In this document: in pieces, positions 27,652 through 36,507 of the stretch
Layout of the letters: every line of letters starts with the position of its first letter
How positions within the stretch are numbered: position 1 is the stretch's first letter
NCBI GenBank assembly: GCA_963735465.1
Contig: CAVTLA010000001.1
Coordinates: 4,030,001 to 4,094,000, forward strand
DNA: 64,000 nucleotides
Reading direction: 5' to 3'
Origin: DASZHJ01 sp963735465
GTDB lineage: Bacteria; Pseudomonadota; Alphaproteobacteria; ATCC43930; CGMCC-115725
Notes under the pieces: model-generated
Seen by the model: only the letters and a program-made list of their open reading frames with translations
The model's database searches: none
Told to the model about the DNA's origin: nothing
Program-made: the position numbers and the translations under genes

Positions 27652-28623
27652 ATGGTCGAGACGGCGGTGATGGTGTGCGGCCACGGCAGCCGCGACACCG
27701 AGGCGGTGCGGGAGTTCGAGCGTCTGGCCCATGGGCTGAAGGCGCGGCTGCCGGCCCATGACTTCGAGACCGGCTATCTCGAATTCGCGCGGCCGGTCAT
27801 CCGCGACGGGCTCGACGCGCTCAAGCGCCGCGGCGCGCGGCGCATCATCGCGGTGCCGGGCATGCTGTTCGCCGCCGCCCACGTCAAGAACGACCTGCCC
27901 TGGGAGATCAACAGCTTCGCCGCCGCCAATCCCGGCATCGAGCTGCGCTTCGGCCGCGAGCTCGCGATCGAGCCGAAGCTGCTCAGGGCCGCCGGCGACC
28001 GCATCGCCCAGGCGGAGGCGCTGGCGGCGCAGGCGGTGCCCCGCGCCGACACGCTGCTGGTGGTGGTGGGCCGCGGCACCAACGATCCCGACGCCAACAG
28101 CAACATCTCCAAGGTCGCGCGGCTGCTCTGGGAAGGCATGGGCTTCGCCTGGGCCGAGGTCGCCTTCAGCGGCGTGGCGCAGCCCCGCGTCGAGGCCGCG
28201 CTCCGCCGCGCGACCCGCCTTGGCTATTCCCGCGTCATCGTGTTCCCCTATTTCCTCTTCACCGGCGTGCTGGTGAAACGCATCTACGAGGAGACCGATC
28301 GCGTCGCGGCGGATCATCCCGGGATCGAGTTCATCAAGGCGCCCTATCTCAGCGATCATCCCCTGGTGCTGGACTGCTTCGCCGAGCGCGTGCGCGAGAC
28401 CGATACCGGCGCGCCGGCGATGAACTGCCAGCTCTGCAAGTACCGCACCCAGATCATCGGCTACGAGGATGACGCCGGCGCGCCCCAGGAAGGCCATCAC
28501 CACCACGTGCGCGGCATCGGCACCGACGGCGATCCTCACGGGCACGATCATTCTTACGATCACAGTCACCCGCACGATCACGCCCATCCGCATCACCACC
28601 ACCACGACAGCAAGACCGGCTGA
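27652..28623 (+). CDS. cbiX: Sirohydrochlorin cobaltochelatase CbiX, long form with His-rich tail
   Basis: A 323-residue two-domain CbiX. The first domain has the metal-binding VCGHGSRD (His11) and AAAHVKND (His77); the second holds GRGTNDPDANSN. The C-terminus carries MNCQLC (MxCxxC, residues 257-262), a motif reported to hold an Fe-S centre in long CbiX proteins, and then a 42-residue tail with 17 histidines. CbiX inserts cobalt early, as in the anaerobic B12 route, which contrasts with CobN in the same locus. ATG 27652 is preceded by GAAGGGG. It leads the cbiX-cobM operon. Confidence 0.92.
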   Translation: MVETAVMVCGHGSRDTEAVREFERLAHGLKARLPAHDFETGYLEFARPVIRDGLDALKRRGARRIIAVPGMLFAAAHVKNDLPWEINSFAAANPGIELRFGRELAIEPKLLRAAGDRIAQAEALAAQAVPRADTLLVVVGRGTNDPDANSNISKVARLLWEGMGFAWAEVAFSGVAQPRVEAALRRATRLGYSRVIVFPYFLFTGVLVKRIYEETDRVAADHPGIEFIKAPYLSDHPLVLDCFAERVRETDTGAPAMNCQLCKYRTQIIGYEDDAGAPQEGHHHHVRGIGTDGDPHGHDHSYDHSHPHDHAHPHHHHHDSKTG

Positions 28624-28626
28624 TCC

Positions 28627-30180
28627 TTGACGCACCGTCCGCTCTTCGAGGTCTACGTCATGGTGGACTGGAGCGCTGCCGCGAAGCCGACGACGGGCGC
28701 CGACAGCATCTGGCTCGCGGCGCTGAAGCGCCGCGGCGGCACGCTCGAGACGCTGCTGCTGGAAAACCTGGCGACGCGGCAGGACGCCTTGGCGGTCCTG
28801 CGCGGCCTCTTCATCGCCAGCGCCGCCCGGGGCGAGCGCGTCCTCGCCGGCTTCGATTTTCCCTTCGCATATCCCGCCGGCCTCTCGGCGCGCCTCGGCC
28901 TCAAGGGCGCGCCGTGGCGCGCGGTCTGGGACGAGATCGCACGCCTCCTCGAGGACGACCCCGAGAACCGCAACAACCGCTTCGCCGTCGGCGCCGAGCT
29001 CAACCGCCGCCTCACCGGGGATGCCTATCCCTTCTGGGGCTGTCCCGCGGGCGCGGCGGGGCGCCACCTGCAGCCGCGCCATCATCGCCGGCACAGCGCG
29101 GAGGAATTTCCCGAGCATCGCCTGGTGGAGTCCCGCATGCGCGGCCCACAGCCGGTTTGGAAACTGGCGGGCACCGGCTCCGCCGGCGGCCAGGCCCTGA
29201 CGGGCATTCCGATCCTGCGCGCGCTCCGCGACGATCCCGCGCTGGCGACGAAAATCGCGGTCTGGCCCTTCGAGACCGGGCTTGCGGCGCCGGTGCGCGG
29301 ACGCCACCCTGCGGTGATGCTCGCGGAGATCTACCCCTCTCTGGTGCCGGCGCCGATGAAGCGCGGCGAAGTGAAGGATTCCGCCCAGGTGCGCCACCTC
29401 GCCCACCACTTCGCGACCCTCGACGGCCGCGGCGCCCTGGCGCCGCTGCTGGCAGGGGATCCCGCGCTGACGCCGGCGGAGCGCCGGCGCGTCGAGGAGG
29501 AGGAAGGCTGGGTGCTTGGCGTCGCCGGCGGAACCTCGCGACGCGCGGCGCCGCGCTATCGCTATCTGCGCAAGCCGGAGGCGATCTATCGCCGCTCCTT
29601 CGCGCTGATCCGCCGCGAGGTGGATCTCTCCCATCTGCCGCCGGAAATCCAGCCCCTGGCGCTGCGCCTGATCCACGCCAGCGGCGAGCCCGGCCTGATC
29701 GCGGACCTGCGCTGGTCGGTCGACGCCGCGAGCGAGGGGCGCGCGGCGCTCAAGGACGGCGCCCCGATCCTGGTGGACGTCCCCACCGTCGCCACCGGCA
29801 TCATCGAGGAACGCTTGCCGCGCAAGACCAAGGTGTTCTGCACGCTCCGGGACAAGCGCGTGGCGGCGCTGGCGCGGCGGCACGAGACCACGCAGTCGGC
29901 GGCGGCAGTGGAGCTGTGGCGGCCGCACCTCGCCGGCGCGGTGGCGGCGATCGGCAATGCGCCCACGGCCCTCTTCCATCTCCTGGAGATGATCGGCGCC
30001 GGCGCGCCGAAGCCGGCCCTCATCCTCGGTTTTCCCGTGGGCTTCGTCGGCGCCGCGGAATCGAAGCTGGCGCTGACGGAGAATCCGTTCCGCATTCCCT
30101 ACGTGACGCTGCTGGGCCGGCGCGGCGGCAGCGCGCTGGCCGCCGCCGCCGTCAACGCCTTGGCGGAGGGTTTGCGGTGA
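28627..30180 (+). CDS. cobH: Precorrin-8X methylmutase fused to an N-terminal domain of unknown function
   Basis: A 517-residue protein. Residues from about 311 onward are a full-length CobH/CbiC (YRYLRKPEAIYRRSFALIR, catalytic-His segment LRLIHASG, GFPVGFVGAAESK, TLLGRRGGSALAAAAVN), which moves the C11 methyl to C12 to make hydrogenobyrinate. The first 300 residues (VMVDWSAAAKPTTGADSIW, AGFDFPFAYPAG, FWGCP, QPVWKL) are a separate domain, with an Asp-rich start that recalls RNase H-like DUF429 folds; its function is unknown. No stop or shift separates the parts. The start is TTG 28627, three bases after cbiX. Confidence 0.9.
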   Translation: MTHRPLFEVYVMVDWSAAAKPTTGADSIWLAALKRRGGTLETLLLENLATRQDALAVLRGLFIASAARGERVLAGFDFPFAYPAGLSARLGLKGAPWRAVWDEIARLLEDDPENRNNRFAVGAELNRRLTGDAYPFWGCPAGAAGRHLQPRHHRRHSAEEFPEHRLVESRMRGPQPVWKLAGTGSAGGQALTGIPILRALRDDPALATKIAVWPFETGLAAPVRGRHPAVMLAEIYPSLVPAPMKRGEVKDSAQVRHLAHHFATLDGRGALAPLLAGDPALTPAERRRVEEEEGWVLGVAGGTSRRAAPRYRYLRKPEAIYRRSFALIRREVDLSHLPPEIQPLALRLIHASGEPGLIADLRWSVDAASEGRAALKDGAPILVDVPTVATGIIEERLPRKTKVFCTLRDKRVAALARRHETTQSAAAVELWRPHLAGAVAAIGNAPTALFHLLEMIGAGAPKPALILGFPVGFVGAAESKLALTENPFRIPYVTLLGRRGGSALAAAAVNALAEGLR

Positions 30181-31378
30181 CGCCCTGGATCGCCGTCGTC
30201 GGCATCGGCGAGGACGGTCTCGCCGGCCTCGCCCCCGCCGCCCGCGCCTTGGTGGCGGAGGCGCAGGTGCTGGTAGGCGGCGCGCGGCATCTGGCCATGG
30301 TGCCGGCGGGCGCGGCGGAGCGGATCTTCTGGCGCCAGCCGCTCACGGCAAGCCTCCCCGACATCGCCGCGCGCAGAGGCAAGCGCGTGGTGGTGCTGGC
30401 GAGCGGCGATCCGCTCTGGTACGGCGTCGGCGCGCTCCTCGCGGAGCACTTCGGCGGCGACGCCCTCGTGGCGCTGCCGCAGCCCGGTGCCTTCAGTCTT
30501 GCAGCATCGCGGATGCGCTGGCCGCTCGCGGAGTGCGTGACGCTCACCGTGCACGGCCGGCCCCTGGAACGGCTGGCGCTGTTCCTGACGCCGGGCGCGA
30601 GGCTCCTGATCCTGAGCGAGGACGGCGATACGCCGGCACGGGTGGCGCGGCTGCTGGCGGAGCGCGGCTGGGGCGAGAGCCGGATCACCGTGCTGGAGCG
30701 CCTGGGCGGTCCCCAGGAACGGCGCCTCGACGGCACCGCTGTGGGCTGGCCGCACGGCCGCGGCGCCGATCTCAACACGCTTGCCATCGCGTGCGTCGCG
30801 GGGCCCGAGGCGCGGCCGCTGTCGCGCCTCGCGGGGCTTCCCGACGATGCCTTCCGCCATGACGGGCAGATCACCAAGCGCGTGGTGCGCGCGGCGGCTC
30901 TCGCGGCGCTGGCGCCGCTGCCGGGAGAGCGGCTCTGGGACATCGGCGCCGGATCCGGCTCCATCGCCATCGAATGGCTGCGCGGCGGCGGCGGCTCCGC
31001 CATCGCCGTCGAGCGCGCGAGCGCTCGCGCGGCGGTCATCGCCGAGAATGCGGCGCTGCTGGGCGTGCCGGAGCTGGAGATCGTGGCGGGCGAGGCGCCC
31101 GACGCGCTCCGCGATCTGGCGCCGCCCGACGCGGTCTTCATCGGCGGCGGCACCGGCTCGCCGGGTCTCTTCGAGACCGCGTGGCAGGCGCTCCGTCCCG
31201 GCGGCCGCCTGGTCGTCAATGCCGTCACGGTCGAGGCGGAGGCGCGGCTCCTCGCCTGGCACGGCGCGCACGGCGGACGGCTCGCGCGCATCGCCGTGTC
31301 AGCGAGGCAGCGCCTCTGGGCGCGGGTACCGCCTGGCGGCCGCTTCTGCCGGTGACGCAGCTCGTCCTCGTCAGGTAA
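30177..31378 (+). CDS. cobL: Precorrin-6Y C5,15-methyltransferase (decarboxylating) (frameshift near the end)
   Basis: A two-domain methyltransferase. The CobE-like tetrapyrrole methylase domain (WIAVVGIGEDGL, VVLASGDPLWYGVG) methylates C5, and the C-terminal Rossmann domain (LWDIGAGSGSIAIEWLR, AVFIGGGTGSPGLFE) methylates C15 and decarboxylates C12. The uninterrupted frame stops at 31355, but a one-base shift at 31296-31304 restores the family's usual ending (SEAAPLGAGTAWRPLLPVTQ) with a stop at 31378. The GTG start overlaps cobH (GTGA). Confidence 0.92.
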
Positions 31379-31389
31379 AACGAGGCACC

Positions 31390-33060
31390 ATGAATCTCAC
31401 CGCTGTCGTCGGCGCCGCGAAATTCGGCGATATCATTCGCGGCTGGCGCGCGCCTCTGCTGCTGACCCTGCTCTGCCTCGCGCTCTACCTGCCGGGCATC
31501 GCCAGCCTGCCGCCCACCGACCGCGACGAGGCGCGCTTCGCCCAGGCGACGCGGCAGATGCTGGAGAGCCGGGATTTCCTGCTGCCGCGCTTCCAGGACG
31601 AGGCGCGCAACAAGAAACCCGCCGGCATTTATTGGCTGCAGGCGGCCGCGGTGTCCCTTGTCAGCAGCGTCAAGAGCTCGGCGATCTGGCCCTATCGCCT
31701 GCCCTCTCTCATCGGCGCCCTCGTCGCCGTTCTCCTCACCTTCAGGTTCGGCGCGGCCTGGGTCGGGCGCGAGACGGCGTTCGTCGGCGCGGCGCTGCTG
31801 GCGGCCTCGGTCGGCCTCACCATCGAGGCGCACATCGCCAAGACCGACGCGGTGCTGCTGGCGACGGTGGTGGCGGCGCAGGGCGCGCTCGGCGAGATCT
31901 ATCGGCGCGCCTGCAACGGCGACGCCATCGAGACGCGGCTGCCGCTGCTGTTCTGGGTGGCCCAGGGCGTGGGGCTGCTGATCAAGGGACCGGTGACGCC
32001 GTTCATCAGCCTGCTCACCGCCCTCATGCTCACCTTCTCCGAGCGGGACTCCCATTGGCTGCGGGAATTCCGGATCTCCTGGGGCCTGCCCCTGGCCCTG
32101 CTGATCTGCGGACCGTGGATGCTCGCCATCACCTTCGCCACCGACGGCGCCTTCGTGCGGGACTTCGTCGGCACCGACCTCCTGGGCAAGCTGATCCACG
32201 GCCAGGAGAGTCACGGCGCGCCGCCCGGCACCTATCTGGCGGCGGCGTTCGTCACCTTCTGGCCGGGCTCGCTGCTGCTGGGCGCGGCGGCGCTGCTCGC
32301 CTGGCGCCAGCGGGGCGACATGATCGTCCGGCTGCTGACCGCCTGGATCGTGCCGTACTGGCTGGTGATGGAGCTCGTCCCCACCAAGCTGCCGCACTAT
32401 ATCCTGCCGGTCTATCCGGCCCTGGCGCTGCTGGCGGCGCGCGCCTTCATGGCGCCGGCGGTGGATCCGCCGCGGCGCTCCTGGCTCGACATCGCGGCGA
32501 TGGCGCTCTGGAGCATCGCCACGCTCGCTCTCGTGGGCGCGCTCCTGGAGGTGCCGCGCCGCCTCACCGGCACGCTCATCCCCAGCGACATCGCCGTCGC
32601 CGTGCTGATCGCGGTGGTGGCGGCGACCTTCCTGGTGAGCCGCGTGCTGGGGCAGCCACGAATCCTGCCGGGTATCCTCGCCGCGGTGCTGCTCTCCGAG
32701 GGCGTCTTCGGCCTGGTGCTGCCGGCGCTGGATCCGATCTGGCTCAGCCGCTCCGTCGCGCGCATCATCACCCAGCATCATCTCGAAGGCCGGCCGGTGG
32801 CCTCCGCGGGCTTCGCGGAGCCGAGCCTGGTGTTCCTCCTGGGCACCGACACCAAGCTCACGACCGGCGAGGCGGCGGCGACATTCCTGGCGACGTCGCC
32901 CACCGGCCTCGCCCTGGTGAGCGCCCGCGAGGACGCGCCGTTCCAGGCGGCACTCACAGCTCAGCATGTCACCGCGACGACGGTCGGCACGGTGAGCGGC
33001 GTCAACTATTCCAACGGCCGGCGGCTCACCCTGACGCTCTATGAGGCGGCGCCGAAATGA
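31390..33060 (+). CDS. ArnT-like / PMT family glycosyltransferase, membrane protein
   Basis: A 556-residue protein with about 11-12 membrane helices. The family's acidic motif lies in the first periplasmic loop (PPTDRDEARFAQATRQMLES), followed by NKKPAGIYWLQ and LPHYILPVYPALALLAARAF, as in ArnT and dolichyl-phosphate mannosyltransferase relatives. It should transfer a sugar from a polyprenyl phosphate to lipid A, protein or another surface acceptor. It sits between cobL (11 bases) and cobI (ATGA overlap) inside the corrin-ring operon, with no known B12 role. Confidence 0.88.
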   Translation: MNLTAVVGAAKFGDIIRGWRAPLLLTLLCLALYLPGIASLPPTDRDEARFAQATRQMLESRDFLLPRFQDEARNKKPAGIYWLQAAAVSLVSSVKSSAIWPYRLPSLIGALVAVLLTFRFGAAWVGRETAFVGAALLAASVGLTIEAHIAKTDAVLLATVVAAQGALGEIYRRACNGDAIETRLPLLFWVAQGVGLLIKGPVTPFISLLTALMLTFSERDSHWLREFRISWGLPLALLICGPWMLAITFATDGAFVRDFVGTDLLGKLIHGQESHGAPPGTYLAAAFVTFWPGSLLLGAAALLAWRQRGDMIVRLLTAWIVPYWLVMELVPTKLPHYILPVYPALALLAARAFMAPAVDPPRRSWLDIAAMALWSIATLALVGALLEVPRRLTGTLIPSDIAVAVLIAVVAATFLVSRVLGQPRILPGILAAVLLSEGVFGLVLPALDPIWLSRSVARIITQHHLEGRPVASAGFAEPSLVFLLGTDTKLTTGEAAATFLATSPTGLALVSAREDAPFQAALTAQHVTATTVGTVSGVNYSNGRRLTLTLYEAAPK

Positions 33061-33761
33061 CCGGCAGGCTCTACGGCCTCGGCGTCGGACCCGGCGATCC
33101 CGAGCTGGTGACGCTGAAGGCGGTGCGCCTGCTGCGCGCGGCGGCGGTGGTGGCCTACCCCGCCCCCGACGACGGCGCGAGCTTCGCCCGCTCGGTGGTG
33201 GCGAGCCTGATTTCGCCGGCCCAGACGGAGATCGCGATCCGCGTGCCGATGACGCCGGCCGCGGCGCCGGCCCAGGCGGTCTATGACCGCGCCGCGGCGG
33301 AGATCGCCGCGCACCTCGACGCCGGCCGCGACGTCGCCGTGCTCTGCCAGGGCGATCCCTTCTTCTACGGCTCCTTCATCCAGCTCTTCGCCCGCCTCGC
33401 CGTGCGCTATCCGGCCGTGGTGGTGCCCGGCGTCTCGTCCCTCGCCGCCTGCGCCGCCGCGGCGGGGCTGCCGCTGGCGGTGCGCGACGACGTGCTGACG
33501 GTGATCCCAGCACCTCTCGCCGAGACAGAGCTGGAGACACGCCTCGCCCAGGCCGAGGCTGCCGCGGTCATCAAGCTCGGCCGCCACTTCGACAAAGTGC
33601 GCCGCGTGCTGACGCGCCTCGGCCGCGCCGACGGCACGATCTACGTCGAGCGCGCCAGCCTCGCGAGCCAGCGCGTGCTGCCGCTGGTGGAGGTCGACGC
33701 CGCGGCGGTGCCCTACTTCTCCATGCTCCTGGTGCGCCGGCCGGATCCGGCGGCGCCGTGA
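33057..33761 (+). CDS. cobI: Precorrin-2 C20-methyltransferase
   Basis: A 234-residue tetrapyrrole methylase. YGLGVGPGDPELVTLKAVRLL and the CQGDPFFYGSFIQL block are specific to CobI/CbiL. It adds the C20 methyl to make precorrin-3A. ATG 33057 overlaps the glycosyltransferase stop, and its own stop overlaps the next GTG, so translation is coupled along the operon. Confidence 0.94.
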   Translation: MTGRLYGLGVGPGDPELVTLKAVRLLRAAAVVAYPAPDDGASFARSVVASLISPAQTEIAIRVPMTPAAAPAQAVYDRAAAEIAAHLDAGRDVAVLCQGDPFFYGSFIQLFARLAVRYPAVVVPGVSSLAACAAAAGLPLAVRDDVLTVIPAPLAETELETRLAQAEAAAVIKLGRHFDKVRRVLTRLGRADGTIYVERASLASQRVLPLVEVDAAAVPYFSMLLVRRPDPAAP

Positions 33762-35575
33762 GCGGTGGGCTGCCCCGCGGCGCCGCCCTCGTCGTGCTGG
33801 GGCCGAGCGCGCTGCCGCTCGCGCGGCGCCTGAAGCGGGCGCTGCCCGCGGCGGAGATCCACGCGCCCGAGCGCAGCGGCATCGCCGCCGATGCGACCTT
33901 CGCCTCGGTGGGCCCGCATCTCCGCGCCCTCTTCCGCGCCGGCCGGCCCATCGTCGGCCTCTGCGCCGCCGGCATCCTGATCCGGCTGCTGTCGCCGCTG
34001 CTGCGGGACAAGAGCGCGGAGCCACCGGTGATCGCGGTGGCGGAGGACGGCTCCGCCGCCGTGCCGCTGCTGGGCGGCCATCGCGGCGCGAACGCGCTCG
34101 CGCGGGCGATCGCGAAAATCACCGGCGGCATCGCCGCCCTCACCACCGCCAGCGATGTCGCTCTCGGCTTCGCCCTCGACGCGCCGCCATCAGGCTGGCG
34201 CGTCGCCAATCCCGCCCGCGCCAAGCCGCTCATGGCGCGACTGCTCGCCGGTAAGACGCTCACGGCCGGCATCGAGGCCGGCAGTGCGGAGTGGCTGACG
34301 GGCCATCCGCAGATCCGCGCGGCGAGCGGGCGCGGCGCGGACATTCGCGTGACCGACCGCTCGGCGGGATCAAGAGAGCGCGCACTGATCCTGCATCCGC
34401 CGGTGCTCGCCCTCGGCGTCGGCACCTCGCGCCAGTGTCCGTCGGCGGAGCTGCGCGCCCTGGTGCGGCGCACGCTGCGGGCGGCGAAGCTCGCGGAAGC
34501 GTCCGTCGCCGCGGTCGTCTCGATCGATCTCAAGATGGACGAGCCGGCGGTAACGCAGCTCGCGGACGACCTTGGCGTGCCCGCGCGCTTCTTCACCGCC
34601 AAGGCGCTGCTGCGCCAGACGCCGCGCCTCGCCACGCCTTCGGCGGCGACATTCCGCGCTACCGGCTGCTACGGCGTCGCCGAGGGCGCGGCGCTGGCGG
34701 CGGTGGGAATTTCCGGCGCGCTCATCGTGGCGAAGCGCAAATCCGCCAACGCCACCTGCGCCGTCGCCCGCGCGCCGCACCTCCTCGATCCCGCCCGCAT
34801 CGGCCGCGCCCGCGGCAGCCTCGCCATTGTCGGCATCGGCCCCGGCGATCCCGCCTGGCGCACGCCCGAGGTCAGCGCCGCCCTCGCCGCCGCCACCGAC
34901 GTGGTGGGCTATCGCCTCTATCTCGATCTCCTGGGCTCCGCGATATCGGGCAAGCGCCGGCACATGAGTGCGCTCGGCGCCGAGACCGAGCGCGCGCGCC
35001 TCGCCCTCGATCTGGCGGCGCGAGGCCGCGCCGTGGCGCTGGTCTCCTCGGGAGACGCGGGGATCTACGGCCTCGCCACCCTCGCCCTGGAGCTGATCGA
35101 TCGCGAGGCGCGGGCGGAGTGGCGGCGGATCGATCTCCGCGTGCTGCCGGGACTCTCGGCGCTGCAGGCGGCGGCGGCCCGGGCCGGCGCGCCTCTCGGC
35201 CATGATTTCTGCGCCGTCTCGCTCTCGGACCTGTTGACGCCCTGGGCCGCGATCAAGCGCCGCCTGGAGGCCGCGGCGGAGGCGGATTTCGTGCTGGCGC
35301 TCTACAATCCCCGCTCCGGCCGGCGCACGCGGCAGCTCGCGGCGGCGCTGCGAATCCTGCGCCGGCACCGGCCGGCGACGACGCCGGTCGTACTGGCGCG
35401 CAATCTCGGCCGCGACGGCGAGGCGGTGACGGTGACGACGCTCCGGGATTTCGACACCGGCGAGGTCGACATGCTGACGTTGGTGCTGATCGGCAGCACC
35501 GCCACGCGGATGATTCCCGGCGAGCCCACGCGGGTCTATACGCCCCGGGGCTATGCGCGGAAGGCGCCGCGATGA
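33758..35575 (+). CDS. cobJ: CbiG-CobJ fusion (cobalamin biosynthesis protein / precorrin-3B C17-methyltransferase)
   Basis: A 605-residue fusion. Residues about 5-150 are CbiG_N (LCAAGILIRLLSPLLRDK, PLLGGHRGANALA), about 205-330 CbiG_C/CobE-like (LALGVGTSRQCPSAELRAL, ATGCYGVAEGAALAA), and about 345-600 CobJ/CbiH methylase (SLAIVGIGPGDPAWRTPE, SSGDAGIYGLA, LALYNPRSGRR). CobJ methylates C17 with ring contraction; CbiG opens the delta-lactone in the anaerobic route. The GTG start overlaps cobI, and the stop overlaps cobM. Confidence 0.94.
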   Translation: MSGGLPRGAALVVLGPSALPLARRLKRALPAAEIHAPERSGIAADATFASVGPHLRALFRAGRPIVGLCAAGILIRLLSPLLRDKSAEPPVIAVAEDGSAAVPLLGGHRGANALARAIAKITGGIAALTTASDVALGFALDAPPSGWRVANPARAKPLMARLLAGKTLTAGIEAGSAEWLTGHPQIRAASGRGADIRVTDRSAGSRERALILHPPVLALGVGTSRQCPSAELRALVRRTLRAAKLAEASVAAVVSIDLKMDEPAVTQLADDLGVPARFFTAKALLRQTPRLATPSAATFRATGCYGVAEGAALAAVGISGALIVAKRKSANATCAVARAPHLLDPARIGRARGSLAIVGIGPGDPAWRTPEVSAALAAATDVVGYRLYLDLLGSAISGKRRHMSALGAETERARLALDLAARGRAVALVSSGDAGIYGLATLALELIDREARAEWRRIDLRVLPGLSALQAAAARAGAPLGHDFCAVSLSDLLTPWAAIKRRLEAAAEADFVLALYNPRSGRRTRQLAAALRILRRHRPATTPVVLARNLGRDGEAVTVTTLRDFDTGEVDMLTLVLIGSTATRMIPGEPTRVYTPRGYARKAPR

Positions 35576-36333
35576 CGGTTCACTTCATCGGCGCGGGACC
35601 CGGCGCCCCCGATCTCATCACCGTGCGCGGCCTCGCCCTGATCGAACGCTCGCCTGTCTGTCTCTACGCCGGCTCCCTGGTGCCGGAGGCGGTGGTGGCG
35701 CGGGCGCCCGCCGGTGCCCGCGTCATCGACACCAGCGCCCTCACCCTCGACGAGATCGTCGCGGAGATGCAGGCGGCGCATCGGCAAGGCCTCGATGTCG
35801 CCCGCGTGCATTCCGGCGATCTCTCGCTCTATGGCGCCATCGCCGAGCAGATGCGGCGCTTGGAGGCGCTGAACATTCCCTACGATCTGACGCCAGGCGT
35901 GCCCGCCTTCGCCGCCGCCGCGGCGGCGCTCGGCATCGAGCTCACGCTGCCGGAAGTGGCGCAGACCGTGATCCTGACGCGCACGGCGGTGCGTGCCTCG
36001 GCGATGCCGGCGGGGGAGGATCTGGCGACGCTGGGGAAGAGCGGCGCCACGCTCGCGATCCACCTCTCCATCGCCAACCTGGCCCGGGTGGTGCGGGAGC
36101 TGGAGCCGGTCTACGGCGCGGATTGTCCTGCCGCCGTCGTCTATCGCGCCAGCTGGCCCGACCAGAAGATCCTGCGCGGCACCCTCGGCACCATCCGCGC
36201 CGAGGTGAAGGCGGCGGGCATCACGCGGACGGCGCTGATCCTGGTCGGCCGCGTCCTCGGTGAGGCGAGTTTCCCCGAAAGCCGGCTCTACGCCCCCGAC
36301 CACAGCCACGTGTTCCGGCCGCGCAAGAGATAG
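35572..36333 (+). CDS. cobM: Precorrin-4 C11-methyltransferase
   Basis: A 253-residue tetrapyrrole methylase of the CobM/CbiF type: VHFIGAGPGAPDLITVRGL, YAGSLVPEAVV, VARVHSGDLSLYGAIAEQ, TRTAVRASAMPAGEDL. It adds the C11 methyl to make precorrin-5. It is the last gene of the cbiX operon, and a family A palindromic repeat follows 45 bases later. Confidence 0.95.
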   Translation: MTVHFIGAGPGAPDLITVRGLALIERSPVCLYAGSLVPEAVVARAPAGARVIDTSALTLDEIVAEMQAAHRQGLDVARVHSGDLSLYGAIAEQMRRLEALNIPYDLTPGVPAFAAAAAALGIELTLPEVAQTVILTRTAVRASAMPAGEDLATLGKSGATLAIHLSIANLARVVRELEPVYGADCPAAVVYRASWPDQKILRGTLGTIRAEVKAAGITRTALILVGRVLGEASFPESRLYAPDHSHVFRPRKR

Positions 36334-36377
36334 AGGAAAGCGATTGTGGAAGTGGGATTCTCGAACCTCTAAGAATT

Positions 36378-36462
36378 GTCATGCCCGGCCTTGAGCCGGG
36401 CATCCACGCCTTTGCAGCGGTAGAAACAAGACGTGGATGGCCGGGACAAGCCCGGCCATGAC
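36378..36462. repeat. Dispersed palindromic repeat, family A
   Basis: GTCATGCCCGG...CCGGGCATCCACG at one end and CGTGGATGGCCGGG...CCCGGCCATGAC at the other. The architecture matches the copy at 8351-8436: outer GTCAT/ATGAC arms, ATCCACG/CGTGGAT, and an inner hairpin in each half. It separates the convergent cobM and ankyrin genes. Confidence 0.78.
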
Positions 36463-36507
36463 GCTCTGAGTGGATGACGACATCGGCTCGCCCAATCGGA
36501 TGCGACC

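Noticed and set aside
27616..29979. A 787-residue ORF antisense to cbiX and cobH
   Set aside because: No domain or motif; arises from third-position GC bias opposite two well-supported genes.
31355..31378. Ending cobL at 31355
   Set aside because: The uninterrupted frame ends in a sequence unlike CobL, whereas a one-base shift gives the family's WRPxxPVTQ ending at 31378.
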